Shown here piece after piece: positions 43,840-54,694 of a DNA stretch of 64,000 bases. Position numbers and translations under genes: made by a program. Below the pieces are notes generated by a model that had not been told where the DNA came from, made no database searches, and saw only the letters and a list, made by a program, of their open reading frames with translations. Numbering within the stretch: the stretch's first letter is position 1; every line of letters starts with the position of its first letter. The DNA is from Malachius bipustulatus (lineage: Eukaryota; Arthropoda; Insecta; Coleoptera; Melyridae). The DNA is taken from contig OU342639.1 of NCBI GenBank assembly GCA_910589415.1, forward strand, positions 13,400,268 through 13,464,267. The letters are read 5' to 3'.

Positions 43840-45665
43840 TAAATTTGTCTCTCTGCATTTGTTTATGTTTTTCAACGATTATCGATCTTTTCGCCTGAAA
43901 CACACAGAGTGAAACCATTTTCCTTGGCCACTGATCATCCGTACCAATATTTTCTTCGTCTAGGAATTTGTCGCTAGGTCCGTTTCAATTATTATCTAGC
44001 GAGAAAAATAAATTTGTCGCTCTGCATTTGTTGATGTTTTTCAACGATTATCGATCTTTTCGCCTGAAACACGCAGAGTGAAACCGCTTTTCCTTGGCCA
44101 CTGATCATCCGTACCAATATTTTCTTCGTCTAGGAATTTGTCGCTCGGTCTGTTTCAATTATTAGCGAGAAAAATAAATTTGTCGCTCTGCATTTGTTGA
44201 TGTTTTTCAACGATTATCGATCTTTTCGCCTGAAACACGCAGAGTGAAACCCCTTTTCCTTGGCCACCGATCATCCGTACCAATATTTTCTTCGTCTAGG
44301 AATTTGTCGCTCGGTCCGTTTCAATTATTAGCGAGAAAAATAAATTTGTCGCTCTGCATTTGTTGATGTTTTTCAACGATTATCGATCTTTTCGCCTGAA
44401 ACACGCAGAGTGAAACCCCTTTTCCTTGGCCACCGATCATCCGTACCAATATTTTCTTCGTCTAGGAATTTGTCGCTAGGTCCGTTTCAATTATTATCTA
44501 GCGAGAAAAATAAATTTGTCGCTCTGCATTTGTTGATGTTTTTCAACGATTATCGATCTTTTCGCCTGAAACACGCAGAGTGAAACCGCTTTTCCTTGGC
44601 CACTGATCATCCGTACCAATATTTTCTTCGTCTAGGAATTTGTCGCTCGGTCCGTTTCAATTATTAGCGAGAAAAATAAATTTGTCGCTCTGCATTTGTT
44701 GATGTTTTTCAACGATTATCGATCTTTTCGCCTGAAACACGCAGAGTGAAACCCCTTTTCCTTGGCCACCGATCATCCGTACCAATATTTTCTTCGTCTA
44801 GGAATTTGTCGCTCGGTCCGTTTCAATTATTAGCGAGAAAAATAAATTTGTCGCTCTGCATTTGTTGATGTTTTTCAACGATTATCGATCTTTTCGCCTG
44901 AAACACGCAGAGTGAAACCCCTTTTCCTTGGCCACCGATCATCCGTACCAATATTTTCTTCGTCTAGGAATTTGTCGCTAGGTCCGTTTCAATTATTATC
45001 TAGCGAGAAAAATAAATTTGTCGCTCTGCATTTGTTGATGTTTTTCAACGATTATCGATCTTGTCGCCTGAAACACGCAGAGTGAAACCGCTTTTCCTTG
45101 GCCACTGATCATCCGTACCAATATTTTCTTCGTCTAGGAATTTGTCGCTCGGTCCGTTTCAATTATTAGCGAGAAAAATAAATTTGTCGCTCTGCATTTG
45201 TTGATGTTTTTCAACGATTATCGATCTTTTCGCCTGAAACACGCAGAGTGAAACCCCTTTTCCTTGGCCACCGATCATCCGTACCAATATTTTCTTCGTC
45301 TAGGAATTTGTCGCTCGGTCCGTTTCAATTATTAGCGAGAAAAATAAATTTGTCGCTCTGCATTTGTTGATGTTTTTCAACGATTATCGATCTTTTCGCC
45401 TGAAACACGCAGAGTGAAACCCCTTTTCCTTGGCCACCGATCATCCGTACCAATATTTTCTTCGTCTAGGAATTTGTCGCTAGGTCCGTTTCAATTATTA
45501 GCGAGAAAAATAAATTTGTCGCTCTGCATTTGTTGATGTTTTTCAACGATTATCGATCTTTTCGCCTGAAACACGCAGAGTGAAACCGCTTTTCCTTGGC
45601 CACTGATCATCCGTATCATTATCTTCGTCTAGGAATTTGTCGCTGGGTCCGTTTCGATTATTTGG
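43840..45665 (+). repeat. Satellite array, about 166/170-bp monomers in a 502-bp trimeric higher-order repeat
   Basis: The marker TCTGCATTTGTT recurs at 43852, 44021, 44187, 44353, 44523, 44689, 44855, 45025, 45191, 45357 and 45523, giving spacings 169, 166, 166, 170, 166, 166, 170, 166, 166, 166. Type A has AAACCGCTTTT and CACTGATC. Types B and C have AAACCCCTTTT and CACCGATC. Type C also has CTAGGTCC and usually TATCTAGCGAG (the extra 4 bp). The order A-B-C repeats three times, ending in a partial A. Since 166 and 170 are not multiples of 3, no frame runs through the array. It is not a CRISPR array: there are no unique spacers. Confidence 0.95.
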
Positions 45666-45680
45666 GAGAAAAATTAATTT

Positions 45681-45770
45681 GTGAAACCCTACTGTAAGCC
45701 TATGATAATCTTCATCAATATTTTCTTCGTATCGGATTTCATTGCTAGCCCCTTTTAATCATTCGCTCTG
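45681..45770 (+). repeat. Degenerate terminal monomer
   Basis: GTGAAACCCTACTGTAAGCC, then TCAATATTTTCTTCGTAT and CATTCGCTCTGA follow the monomer plan with heavy divergence. Array edges are usually more diverged than the centre. Confidence 0.6.
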
Positions 45771-46181
45771 AAAAAAAAAGAATTCGCAATCCATTAATAA
45801 TTGTTATCGTATTATGGTCCCATCAGCTATCGTCTGACGAGCTTAGTTGCCCAACACTTGCCATTCAAGATTTTTTTAATTTTTTTTTTGATAATAGCAC
45901 GAACTCTGTCTCTTCGTAACTAATTAGCGACAGAAAACTACGTATCTAAAAGTATTTTATTATATTTAAAAAAAAATTAACATTGTTGGGGGCAACGTGT
46001 TATTAAAAAGATAATGTAATTGAAATTATTCGTTTCCTTGAAAAAAATTTGTAGAAAAGTTATGCATTTTTGTCTTTCTTATTATGGACCCTGTATATAG
46101 CTCTTATTTTCGCTAATTACAAAAAGAGGCAGCATAAGGATCTCGAAATCATACCCCTATAGAAACCCTATTTATATGTTA

Positions 46182-47190
46182 CAGGCCAAACTATTTTTAA
46201 GGACAAACTAGTTTATCCTAGGTTACTAGTTTTGCCGGAATGAAATGCATATTTCAAACCATACGAGTTTATCCTAGGACCAACAACTATAGTTTGGCCC
46301 AGGCGAGGGCCCAGGATAAACTGATTTAAAGTAGTACGAGAAGAAAAATAAGGATTATCTTGAGTGCCAAGAAACTCTTTAATTATTTATGTTTTATTTT
46401 ATCAAGGTCATGCAAATATCAAACATTAGGTAAATGATTATTTTTATAACAGTATTGGAAGCAATAGAATAAGAGCAAAGAAAATTTTTAAATATACAAG
46501 CATCAGGTGTAAGTAAGTGCAGTGGTAAGTATGTACAGTTCATCGGATATTTATTGGCGGAGAATTCTCTGAATTAATCTGGACTGCTAGCAAAAATATT
46601 GATTCAGGCAGTGGCGTGCAAAAAATGATGCTTATAACTCTCACTATGGACAAAATCTTGTTAATTTTCACCTGATAATATTCAATATCAACCACGCCGC
46701 CTATGGCAGGTGCAATTGGATGAACGTTTTAAAAGATAAACACTCATTATCGAGACAATTACAAAGATAGGAGCGAACAAAAAATCGAATGTTCAGGGAG
46801 ATCCATGCAAAAGTGTTAAATTATTTCTGTTCTCTATACATTTAGATAGGACTTTTTTGAATCACGAGTATACCGATAAAAATTTTATTGCTTATCGACT
46901 TTCAAGAATTCTCCGCCAATAAATAATCGATGAGCTGTACCATAAATTAAACGGCTTGTACATTAGGCCCAAATAATTTACCAATTTACTAGTTTAGCAT
47001 TATTTTGACACACCCTGTATTTTATTTTTTTCCCTTTATTTGCTGAAACCTGCTGAGTAAATATACAGGGTGTTTCAAAGCGTGTATCGGAAAATAAAGG
47101 TGTCATTCCTTGGCGAGCTCTGAAAGAAAAGTTCCTACCTATCAACATGGGAACTTAGGATGAGTTCGTCCTAAAAAATAGTTTGGCCTG
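46182..47190. mobile_element. Foldback element, CAGGCCAAACTATTTTT termini
   Basis: Inverted ends CAGGCCAAACTATTTTT.AGGAC and AAAAAATAGTTTGGCCTG, flanked by TA on both sides. The flanks ATATGTTA/TAACATAT are also inverted. The interior holds the nested MITE at 46536-46937, and the right part contains a CAGGGTGTTTCAAAG end at 47065 of the same kind as at 21031. Confidence 0.65.
46536..46937 (+). mobile_element. Tc1/mariner-like MITE nested in a foldback
   Basis: About 36-bp terminal inverted repeats starting CAGTTCATCGG at the left and reading CAGCTCATCGA at the right, then TTATTTATTGGCGGAGAATT. TA flanks both ends (46534-46535 and 46938-46939). Length 402 bp, non-coding. The first 222 bp match window positions 222-1 at high identity, so two copies of one recently active family sit in the window in opposite orientation. 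Confidence 0.8.
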
Positions 47191-48799
47191 TAACATATAC
47201 ATACATATAATCATCCCCCCTTCCCCTATCCTTCAAACTTTTAGAAAAATGGCATAGTGACAAACACAATAGGTAATCTTATTTTTACTTTTGATGGCAC
47301 ATCACCCTTTTCAAAAAAATAGGATGGATTTTTTTATTTTTATTCGGAAATTGGAAAATCGGAATAACAAACAACTTCGACCAGTTTTATTCAAAGGTGG
47401 TCTGCTTTTGATTCTTAATCTGAGTGGTAATTGCAGTTTCTGATTGATCAACAGATTGAAATATCATAAGACTCTGTATGCTAACTTGAGATACCTACAC
47501 ATGTAGGATGTAGGTACAGTGACTGATTTTATAACGTATAGATATAGTGTGAACGATAGAGCGTAAGCTCCCCCCACGCACCATATTGCATATCGGTTAA
47601 ATTGTGACAAATTAAATTAAGGTTTATTATTTACTTGACGTATTCCAGCAACCACGCATATTAACCTATCCTAGCAACCAAAAATTTATAAGTTTCCCCT
47701 CATCTCGATTGGCGGAGTTGCAAGATGGCGGCTGTCCAATCAAAAGTTTCGTACATTCTATTAGTAGGTACCTAAGTACTTTTTGATCGACTATACCTAG
47801 TGTTTATCCATTTTTTTCGAGCTACAGCTAAAAAGATGCAATTAATAATAGTACTTACCTTTACTTTTAAAACATCCTTGTAAATAAGCTAGTGGAAGAA
47901 GTACCCAATATAAAAGGAATTTAAATTTGTTAATAACTTGTACTGCTAGTCTTTTAAACAGCTAGAGCAGCTATGAAACGTTTAATAATTGATAATAATA
48001 GTTCTTATGCGTTTGTGTGTGCTGACCTGTGACCCCTTTCATGACAATGAAGTTGATTGGGTTGCGGCTAGTTTTTCGTCAGTCCGTTCATTGCGTTGAT
48101 AAACTAATTAATAGTTGAGTTAGTTGAAATATCCCAATTAAGGATGGCGAAACCATAATTGAATGATAAATAGCTCCTGCATCAAGTCCAGACATGTTAT
48201 ACAATCCTAGTTCAGTTCTGAGTTGACGAAGGTACACCGATTGAATGTGCAATTAAGTTCTCGGTAAAGTTTAAACACGACGTGTGTAATCTAGATAATG
48301 GATCATAAATTGCTTTCTAGTTCATTTTTCATCATCCTTTTCATTAAATTTGTCAACGGGATCAACGAAACAGTCTGCTTTGTATACAATCAGAAGTGCT
48401 AGATATTAATTAGAACTTGGTCAAGTAAGCATGTTTGGAAAATCTACAATTTGATGATTTAATTCTATCCCGGACAAAAATTATAAGTTGTTTTCATTCA
48501 TTTCTGAAGGTTTTGTTAATTAGAATAATAAGTCATAGCTGATTCCCTACTTGGGTACCTGTAGACGAGCTTCTTGAAAAAAGGCGCATTAATATTTGTT
48601 CGCCGATTTTTTTAGAAAAGTTCTCTTACAAGTAGATCGACCACGCGAATTTTAGATAGTAAATCCTTTCCTGTCTCTCTCTCAAAACCAGATTTGAACC
48701 CAGAAATTAAAATATGTATACCTTGCAGAAAAAGAAACATACTTGAGAAAGATCAATTCATAAATAGAAATTTTCTGCACCTTTTTTATCCAGAAATAG
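47191..48799. other. Intergenic sequence
   Basis: No gene recognised on either strand. No satellite or foldback arms were seen. Confidence 0.4.
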
Positions 48800-49350
48800 A
48801 TACATCAAAAGCTCCTAAAAAAACATAAAGAGCAACGGTCCCAGGTTCGAACCTTGAGGTATACCAAATGTCGGAGTAAAAAACCTCGAACTAGCCGTTG
48901 TACAAGAGGCACTGTTGTCTACCCAATAGATATGATGCTAAAAACCCTTGAATGTTAACTGAAGCCAAAATATTCAAGAGTTCCCAGAAGTAAACCATGA
49001 TCCAGCCTATCAAAAGCCTTTCGAGAAATCGGTATAGACCAGATCGACCTGCCCTTGCGAATCTAAAGCCTCAACAATAAACTGTAAAATATGACAAATT
49101 TGTAATGTAACTGTAGAGCGTTCAATAATGAAACCATGCTTGGAATGGTGAAATAGCTTGATAGATAGTAAGTAGACTCAAAGACCTAGGCGGTGTTCTG
49201 TAATTGCTGATCCAAGCGGAATTACCATCTTTCAATCTTGGACACTCTTTGCCTGACTTCCAGACAGTTGAAAAGTTCTGAGAGACAAGTTAACACTTTT
49301 CACAATCACAAATCAAGAAGCTTGGTACCTATTTGAACAGAACCCGCCGT
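48800..49350 (-). pseudogene. Decayed non-LTR reverse transcriptase fragment
   Basis: Minus-strand remnants in order: NSAWISNYRTPP (the ISNYRPIS block), KHGFIIERSTVTLQ (QHGF..GRST block), VDLVYTDFSK then FDRLDHGLLL (catalytic A block, D.SKAFD), and FGIPQGSNLGPLLF near 48845 (B block, G.PQGS.LGP). Several frame changes separate these, and a stop follows LLFMFF. The YADD block, endonuclease and ORF1 are absent. The PQGSNLGP and TDFSKAFDR spellings suit jockey/R1-like arthropod elements. Confidence 0.7.
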
Positions 49351-49791
49351 AGCCTTACATATGAGCTTCCTTATGTCACTATCACAGTGCGAATTTTTAT
49401 AAAATTTAGATGGCATTCATTCGACCAGTGTTTTTCCATGTTTTCCCAATAAAAAATTTCGTTTGTCCACGCTCAAAAAAAAAGTTACGACCAAATTAAA
49501 AATTCACATAGTAGTCTTAGTTTTTCCGTGATTTTTCGACGTTTTTCAAACCTAATAATTGGCCCTGAGCAATTCCGACTGCTTTTTCTTCAATTGAAGC
49601 ACCGAAATGCTTATTAGGTGTCATGAATATGACTACACATTTATTATTCTCCTTTGTCGATCCACTATATATATAAATGTTGTTTGAATGGGGCCGGGGG
49701 GATGACTAACGAAAATTTTGGTTGGGTAAACGGGGACAAACGAATACTCTCTGAATTTGCTCTGAAAAAATAAAAATTCGCACTTAGGGGT
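49351..49791. other. Intergenic sequence
   Basis: Nothing recognised. Overlapping minus frames of 63 and 125 codons (49633-50042) run through the palindrome to the right and show no known domain. Confidence 0.35.
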
Positions 49792-49904
49792 GCCAACTTC
49801 ACTAACCTTTTCGGTGTCATACAATCATGATCTTCAGTGGCTGAATTCGGCCACTGAAGATCATGATTGCATGACACCGAAAAGGTGAGCTTAGTGAAGT
49901 TGGC
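49792..49904. repeat. Long near-perfect palindrome (50/55-bp arms, 8-bp loop)
   Basis: The left arm from GCCAACTTCACTAACC through TTTTCGGTGTCATACAATC to CTTCAGTGGC is mirrored by GCCACTGAAG through GATTGCATGACACCGAAAAG to TTAGTGAAGTTGGC. The loop is TGAATTCG. The right arm carries a 5-base insertion (GAGCT). Such a palindrome can extrude as a cruciform or form an RNA hairpin. Confidence 0.85.
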
Positions 49905-50852
49905 CGAATTCAGCGCTTTACAGGTACCGAATGAATTCGAATCGGCGAAACGCTCTACTATTGGCTTGACGTCACTGCCTCTGACTGGAGGACCCGCGCC
50001 TACAGTTTCCATGCATAACGCCGTAAACCATCCATTCCTCATCGGTGTAGTGAGGTTTTATATTAAATTTGGACATTACTGATACGAAATTTTAAAGTAT
50101 TGTACACAATATAAAATTACACGAATATGGAAGAAGAATTTCAAAAGGCCGACTCACATAACTAACCAACTGTCGATGTTACAACGGTACCTAACTGACT
50201 TCTTAATGAAATCTACTAATTTAAATCTGCCCCAGTCCACAGGTTCTAAAATAGACCAGAAAATATAAAAGACTATATAGAATATGTAAATTTTTAGGTT
50301 AAATAGAAAAGCTAAGAGACTTTTTTTTTCTTTTTGACAAGTAAAAATAAGGGAAACTGCCCCAGCTTTAAAATACGGGTAGCGACTTGGCTTAGCCGCT
50401 ACCTATACACCTACGCAATGTAATTTTAATTTCCGTGTTCTCTGGAAGCGGATCGAATTATTATATTATTATTTTAGGTACCGGGTGTCCCATTAGTACG
50501 GGATTATTCTCTGGCTTATCTCTTTTATTTTTTAAGTTAAAAAAAAAATGGGGGAGAAAAATTGTATGGTTTGAAGAGATTTGCAACCCAAAATAATTTT
50601 CAACTATACAGGGTGACCCAATATCGCTGTACGCCTTACAATTTTGTTATTTTAAATAGGACACCCTTGTAACGTGAATACGTCACCTGTTGTCCTCCTT
50701 GCAAAGCTTCCCTCGTTTTAAAGAGAATTGTAAAATTACAGTTCCCTACAACTCCCTATAATATAGATCGCATCTTTGAACTGACTACCCACACTGTATT
50801 CCGGCGCTGGTACTGTCTGGATAATTCACTACTAGATGGCATTGCACGTTTC
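49905..50852. other. Intergenic sequence with small foldback ends
   Basis: A CGGGTGTCCCATTAGTACGG end at about 50480 and a roughly 60-bp mini-foldback at about 50608-50670 (ACAGGGTGACCCAATA to TAGGACACCCTTGTA). No gene recognised. Confidence 0.4.
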
Positions 50853-50944
50853 GTTTCACTTCGATTTTGAGTTCCTTTCAGGAACCAAATAAGTTGTCGT
50901 TTCAGTCCGATCCTGAGTTCCTTTCAGGAACCAAATAAGTTGTC
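50853..50944 (+). repeat. 46-bp tandem duplication
   Basis: Two adjacent units (50853-50898 and 50899-50944). The last 31 bases (TGAGTTCCTTTCAGGAACCA onward) are identical; the first 15 differ at four positions. Each unit contains the small inverted repeat GTTCCTTTCAGGAAC. Confidence 0.85.
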
Positions 50945-52119
50945 AACTGTCAATCAGATTTCAGTATCTGCCCATGACATTTCTCCTTTCACCAACCGAA
51001 GGCGGATTTCCTCTCAAGTTCACGGAACTGAATTCACTTCCTTTTTATCTGTCGACCAGGAAAGATTATTCTCTTAACCGTTCCCGTACGAGGCCTGTTA
51101 TACAGGGTAAGTCGCCATTACGGATATTCTGAAGATAGGTTTTAATTCGATTATTACTTATTTTTAGCTTCGGGGATTTTATCTCAACATTACCTTATAC
51201 CTTATCTTTACCTTTTACCTTTGGTAAATACCTTGCCTTCTCCGGTATTTACTGATCTGGATTAATTGCCTTTTTGTGAAGAGGAAGCCATCTTGAACTG
51301 GGAGACACAAAGGGAGCGTGGCCCATTTTTGTTCTTCAACTATCTGAAGGATCTTTCCATCGTTTTCTTTTATCCATGGTGAAATAAATCAACGTTTCGA
51401 AGATCTTCTAAAACAACAGAACATTTTCCCGGTGCTAGTGCTGTCTTAGGACTTTTCAACCCCAGGAGCCTCGTCAGGGCGCGGTCCATACACCTGCTGG
51501 TTTTCTTCTGGAGATTTCAATGCTCGATTAGACATCACCCGCATCAAAGCAGGCAGCCTAAGTTAGAAAGTCCAGGAGTTATTAATATCCTTTTTACTGT
51601 CAAAATAAAGACAGTTTTTTTACCTCAATCAGCTTCATCCCGGAAACTGTAAGTGTTGTCTTTTATTTTATCTCACCGATCATGACGAGGAAGGACTAGA
51701 AGATCAGTGCTAACTTAGTAAATTAATTAATTACCACTCACGAACTTTATCTTTCCCGATATAAATGATATCGGAAGTATCTTATTCTTTTGTACACAGC
51801 TGTACAAGATAAAGGATCCTTTATTTTTATTAACAAACTGGTTGTTTAAACTTATATCAATTTTAAAGCCTTTAAAATAAGACAGGATAATTATTTGATT
51901 TTAATTAAACAGGAAATGTAAACCATAATTTGCTCATTAAACATCTGTCCATTTTAACTTATTCTTTGAAAATCACATTAACATCTTTATAACCCTAAAT
52001 CTACTTTTTATTAGTTCTTCATAGAGTTTAGGTAGCACAATAAAAATAAGAACTCGAGCAAATCGAGTTAATAAGAACTGAAGAACTCTTTGGCATCCCT
52101 AATCTACCTTAGATACCTA
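50945..52119. other. Intergenic or LTR-like sequence
   Basis: Richer in CT than its surroundings, with two AATAAA signals (about 51382 and 51605) and a solitary TATACAGGGTAAGTCGCC end at 51099. This could be decayed LTR material, but no LTR ends were found. No gene recognised. Confidence 0.3.
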
Positions 52120-52415
52120 TATATAGGGTGTACCTTTTTAAATAATTAAAGCAGCAGAATAACTAGCACTCTGATAGTATTTGATTCAGTTTTCAAGTTA
52201 TTCAACATCATTATCTTCAGAGAAATTTGTCGTGAAAGTTTCTTTTGCAGTATTATCGTTTTGCCGAAACAACATTTTGCCCTTCGCTTGCACTGCAAGC
52301 TCTCGTTACTGCTACTTTCGACATTCCCTGATTTTATAATTTTGTTTTGCTCACGCAGCTAAACTTTCATTTGCTGGCGCTGAGATCAAAACGCGAATAA
52401 GCTGCACCCTATATA
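52120..52415. mobile_element. Short TIR element (TATATAGGGTG ends)
   Basis: The 13-bp inverted ends TATATAGGGTG.A enclose about 296 bp without coding capacity. The TIR is short and AT-rich, so this call is weaker than for the long-armed foldbacks. Confidence 0.45.
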
Positions 52416-53026
52416 TTATTAAATTTTTAGATTGTCTCTAGGTTTATCTTCAACCTATTGCCGTGCCTTTGCAATTCGTAAAAGTCGACGACCTCTACCT
52501 GTGGCAGGGTGTTTTGTTCGGTGGAGCAGTTTCCACTCGTTACATTACTTTTATGTCCTACAGTGTTTATAATACATTCGGATTCGGGTATCGTTTTCAA
52601 AGGGAAATGACCATTGACCAGAACCCAGTGATATCTATACTATACAATAACCAAAACCACAATAACTAGACAGGTGATAACCATGTAAAATGACTGGGTG
52701 GTGGTGGTATAATGAGAAATGCCCTCGGAGTTGCTCTCCATTGGTCACGGACTTTTGAAAAATATATAAAATATCCTTTATGGATAATTAAAATGACTGG
52801 AAATTTCGTAATAGTAAGTATTTTCTCAAAAGGTCGAAGAGAAAATAGCGTCTTCATCTCGCGGAGAATAGCTGTTATCCACTCAAACGTTCCAACACTG
52901 AAATTTTCGCTCTCGTGGATAATAGCAATCAATCTTCGCTCGTTGAAGAATATACCTACTATTAATATTTTCTTACGTTATTTGAATAAAAGGGCGAATC
53001 CACTCCACGGGCGCACGATGTGAATG
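52416..53026. other. Intergenic sequence
   Basis: Opposing frames of 88-103 codons at 52666-53023 show no recognisable domain. Nothing else was seen. Confidence 0.35.
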
Positions 53027-53480
53027 ATGGACAAAGTCGAGTCGGATTACCTCGGCATGGAGTCGATCGCGATCCACGAACGTCCTTGCAGGTTACCCGG
53101 CGCGGTAGGCTATAAGCTGAAACAGAACGGCAACGGCACAAGGCTCAGCATCTTCGCGGCGGGCTAGCTCGACTGCCCGACTCAGAGAGAGAGTTCAACG
53201 CACGACAGTGACCGAACATTTGATCTCTCCGATACCCGATAAACAATATCCACATCGCCTAAATATTCGCCATGCACATGCCGGACACGATCAAAGGAAC
53301 AATTCGATCATCATCATCCGATGCATATGCGATTTATTTCACACACCTTCGCGGTGTTTAGATTTGGCAAGACGCGAACCTGACATAAAGACGGGTAACG
53401 GAAGATCTCTGCGAGAGTGCCAGGGGTTGTTGGTGGTGCTGGTGCTGGTGCTATATAATACTATACATGCTGCTCTCCGC
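53027..53480 (+). other. CpG-rich patch, possible host promoter or first exon
   Basis: The most CpG-rich stretch of the right half (GGAGTCGATCGCGATCC, CCCGGCGCGGTAGG). A 46-codon frame at 53027-53167 begins MDKVESDYLGMESIAIHERP. A GCG-GTAGGC site inside it could be a splice donor. A 101-codon frame at 53208-53513 overlaps. No known domain. High CpG with a short ATG frame could mark the 5' end of a host gene whose other exons lie elsewhere. Confidence 0.25.
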
Positions 53481-53666
53481 TTCTTGGTCTTGCTAATTCT
53501 CGATAATTTTTAATCATTATTGCAACTTAGAATAAACATAGATAAGTTAGTGAAGAGGGAGATAAGTAATTTACCCCCATGGTGATGTTAGTGTCTGATC
53601 TGATCCTATAAGTTTACCGATAAGACCCAGAATTATTATAGGGTCGACATTGGAGAGGAAAAGCAA

Positions 53667-53690
53667 AGAGAGAGAGAGAGAGAGAGAGAG
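53667..53690. repeat. (AG)n microsatellite
   Basis: Twelve uninterrupted AG units. Confidence 0.95.
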
Positions 53691-54374
53691 TATAAGGATC
53701 TCGGACAGATTATCCCTTGACGGTGGTGTGTTTTCATAGTAAACATGTCTGACGAGGTCGAATTGCCATCGATTGTCCTTCAAGTGGTAAAAACTTACCT
53801 CTTGGCTTACATTTGCATTCCGGAGCGTCTGAGTGAAGCCGACCGACCGGCCGTCCTGTTTTTGTCGCGGGTCTAATTAAATAGCTTCATTTGCTTTCTT
53901 AACGAGCTACAAACAGGTCGTTTTATTCTTAAATACTTTTATTAAAATAGGCAGTTATGGCCCTCATGAATGTTAGGGATAATCCCACGGACATACCGGG
54001 CCGCGTTCGCCGTGTCGGTATTTTTATTCACGCCGCGTCTCTCTTGATAATTTCCTCATGTGCAGCAAAGTATCCCCGTTTTATTGTTATTGAGACCTTA
54101 TGGAAGAATTTATGGCAATAAATCGTTTGTCAAACTGTTTAAAATAAAACATAAAATCAGTCGAATGCACTTTCCTCGTTTTATTATAAACTTGAAAGAT
54201 TTAATTACTTCGGAACAATCATAACTATCAAGTAGGTAGACGGTAATAGATCTATAAATATGACAACAAATACGTACTAACCATGAACTAACGTAGTGTG
54301 ACTAGTACTAGTGTTAATGCTACCACATAAATCTTATCAATGAGTGAAGCCGAGTGAGTGAGTAATCGGGATTC

Positions 54375-54398
54375 GCTTTGCTTTGCTTTGCTTTGCTT
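54375..54398. repeat. (CTTTG)n short tandem repeat
   Basis: About four and a half CTTTG units, ending in a variant CTTCG. Confidence 0.85.
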
Positions 54399-54694
54399 CG
54401 ATTCGAACTGAATAGTCTAAGTTTAGTTCACAATTCCATTAAACTTTCTCTGGAACGTATAAAAGTTTCAACCAAGCAAATTTTAATTATTCTAGATAAT
54501 GAAATTAGCGCCGATTTACTCCAGTCTTTCAATTCGCTCAATATTTTCATATTCCACGAACTTCATCATTATCAAAAATATTCTTCCTAATACTGTACTA
54601 CATATACTACTACAGTTTTCTGAACTAACTGCAAGCTTATAAAAGAAAATTTAAAATGTATACCAGGACCTATTTATCATTATATTATTATATA

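Larger units (their letters stand above)
43376..46093. mobile_element. TIR-bounded element enclosing a satellite array
   Basis: The left end CAGGGTCCATAATAAG (from 43376) is matched exactly by CTTATTATGGACCCTG at the right end (to 46093), with weaker continuation inward (AAAAATG.ATAA). Right flank is TATA, left flank TATG, consistent with a TA/TATA target with one change. Between them lie about 315 bp of unique left sequence, an inverted monomer, the satellite array, a degenerate monomer (about 45681-45770) and about 315 bp of unique right sequence. No transposase is visible. Confidence 0.6.

Noticed and set aside
43715..43918. 67-codon frame at the satellite head
   Set aside because: Spans the junction of inverted and direct monomers; an artefact of the repeat.
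43840..45665. Regular repeats resembling a CRISPR array
   Set aside because: The whole 166-170-bp unit is repeated with no unique spacers, the genome is eukaryotic and there are no cas genes. It is a satellite.
49665..50042. 125-codon minus-strand frame
   Set aside because: Runs through the palindrome at 49792-49904 and has no recognisable domain.
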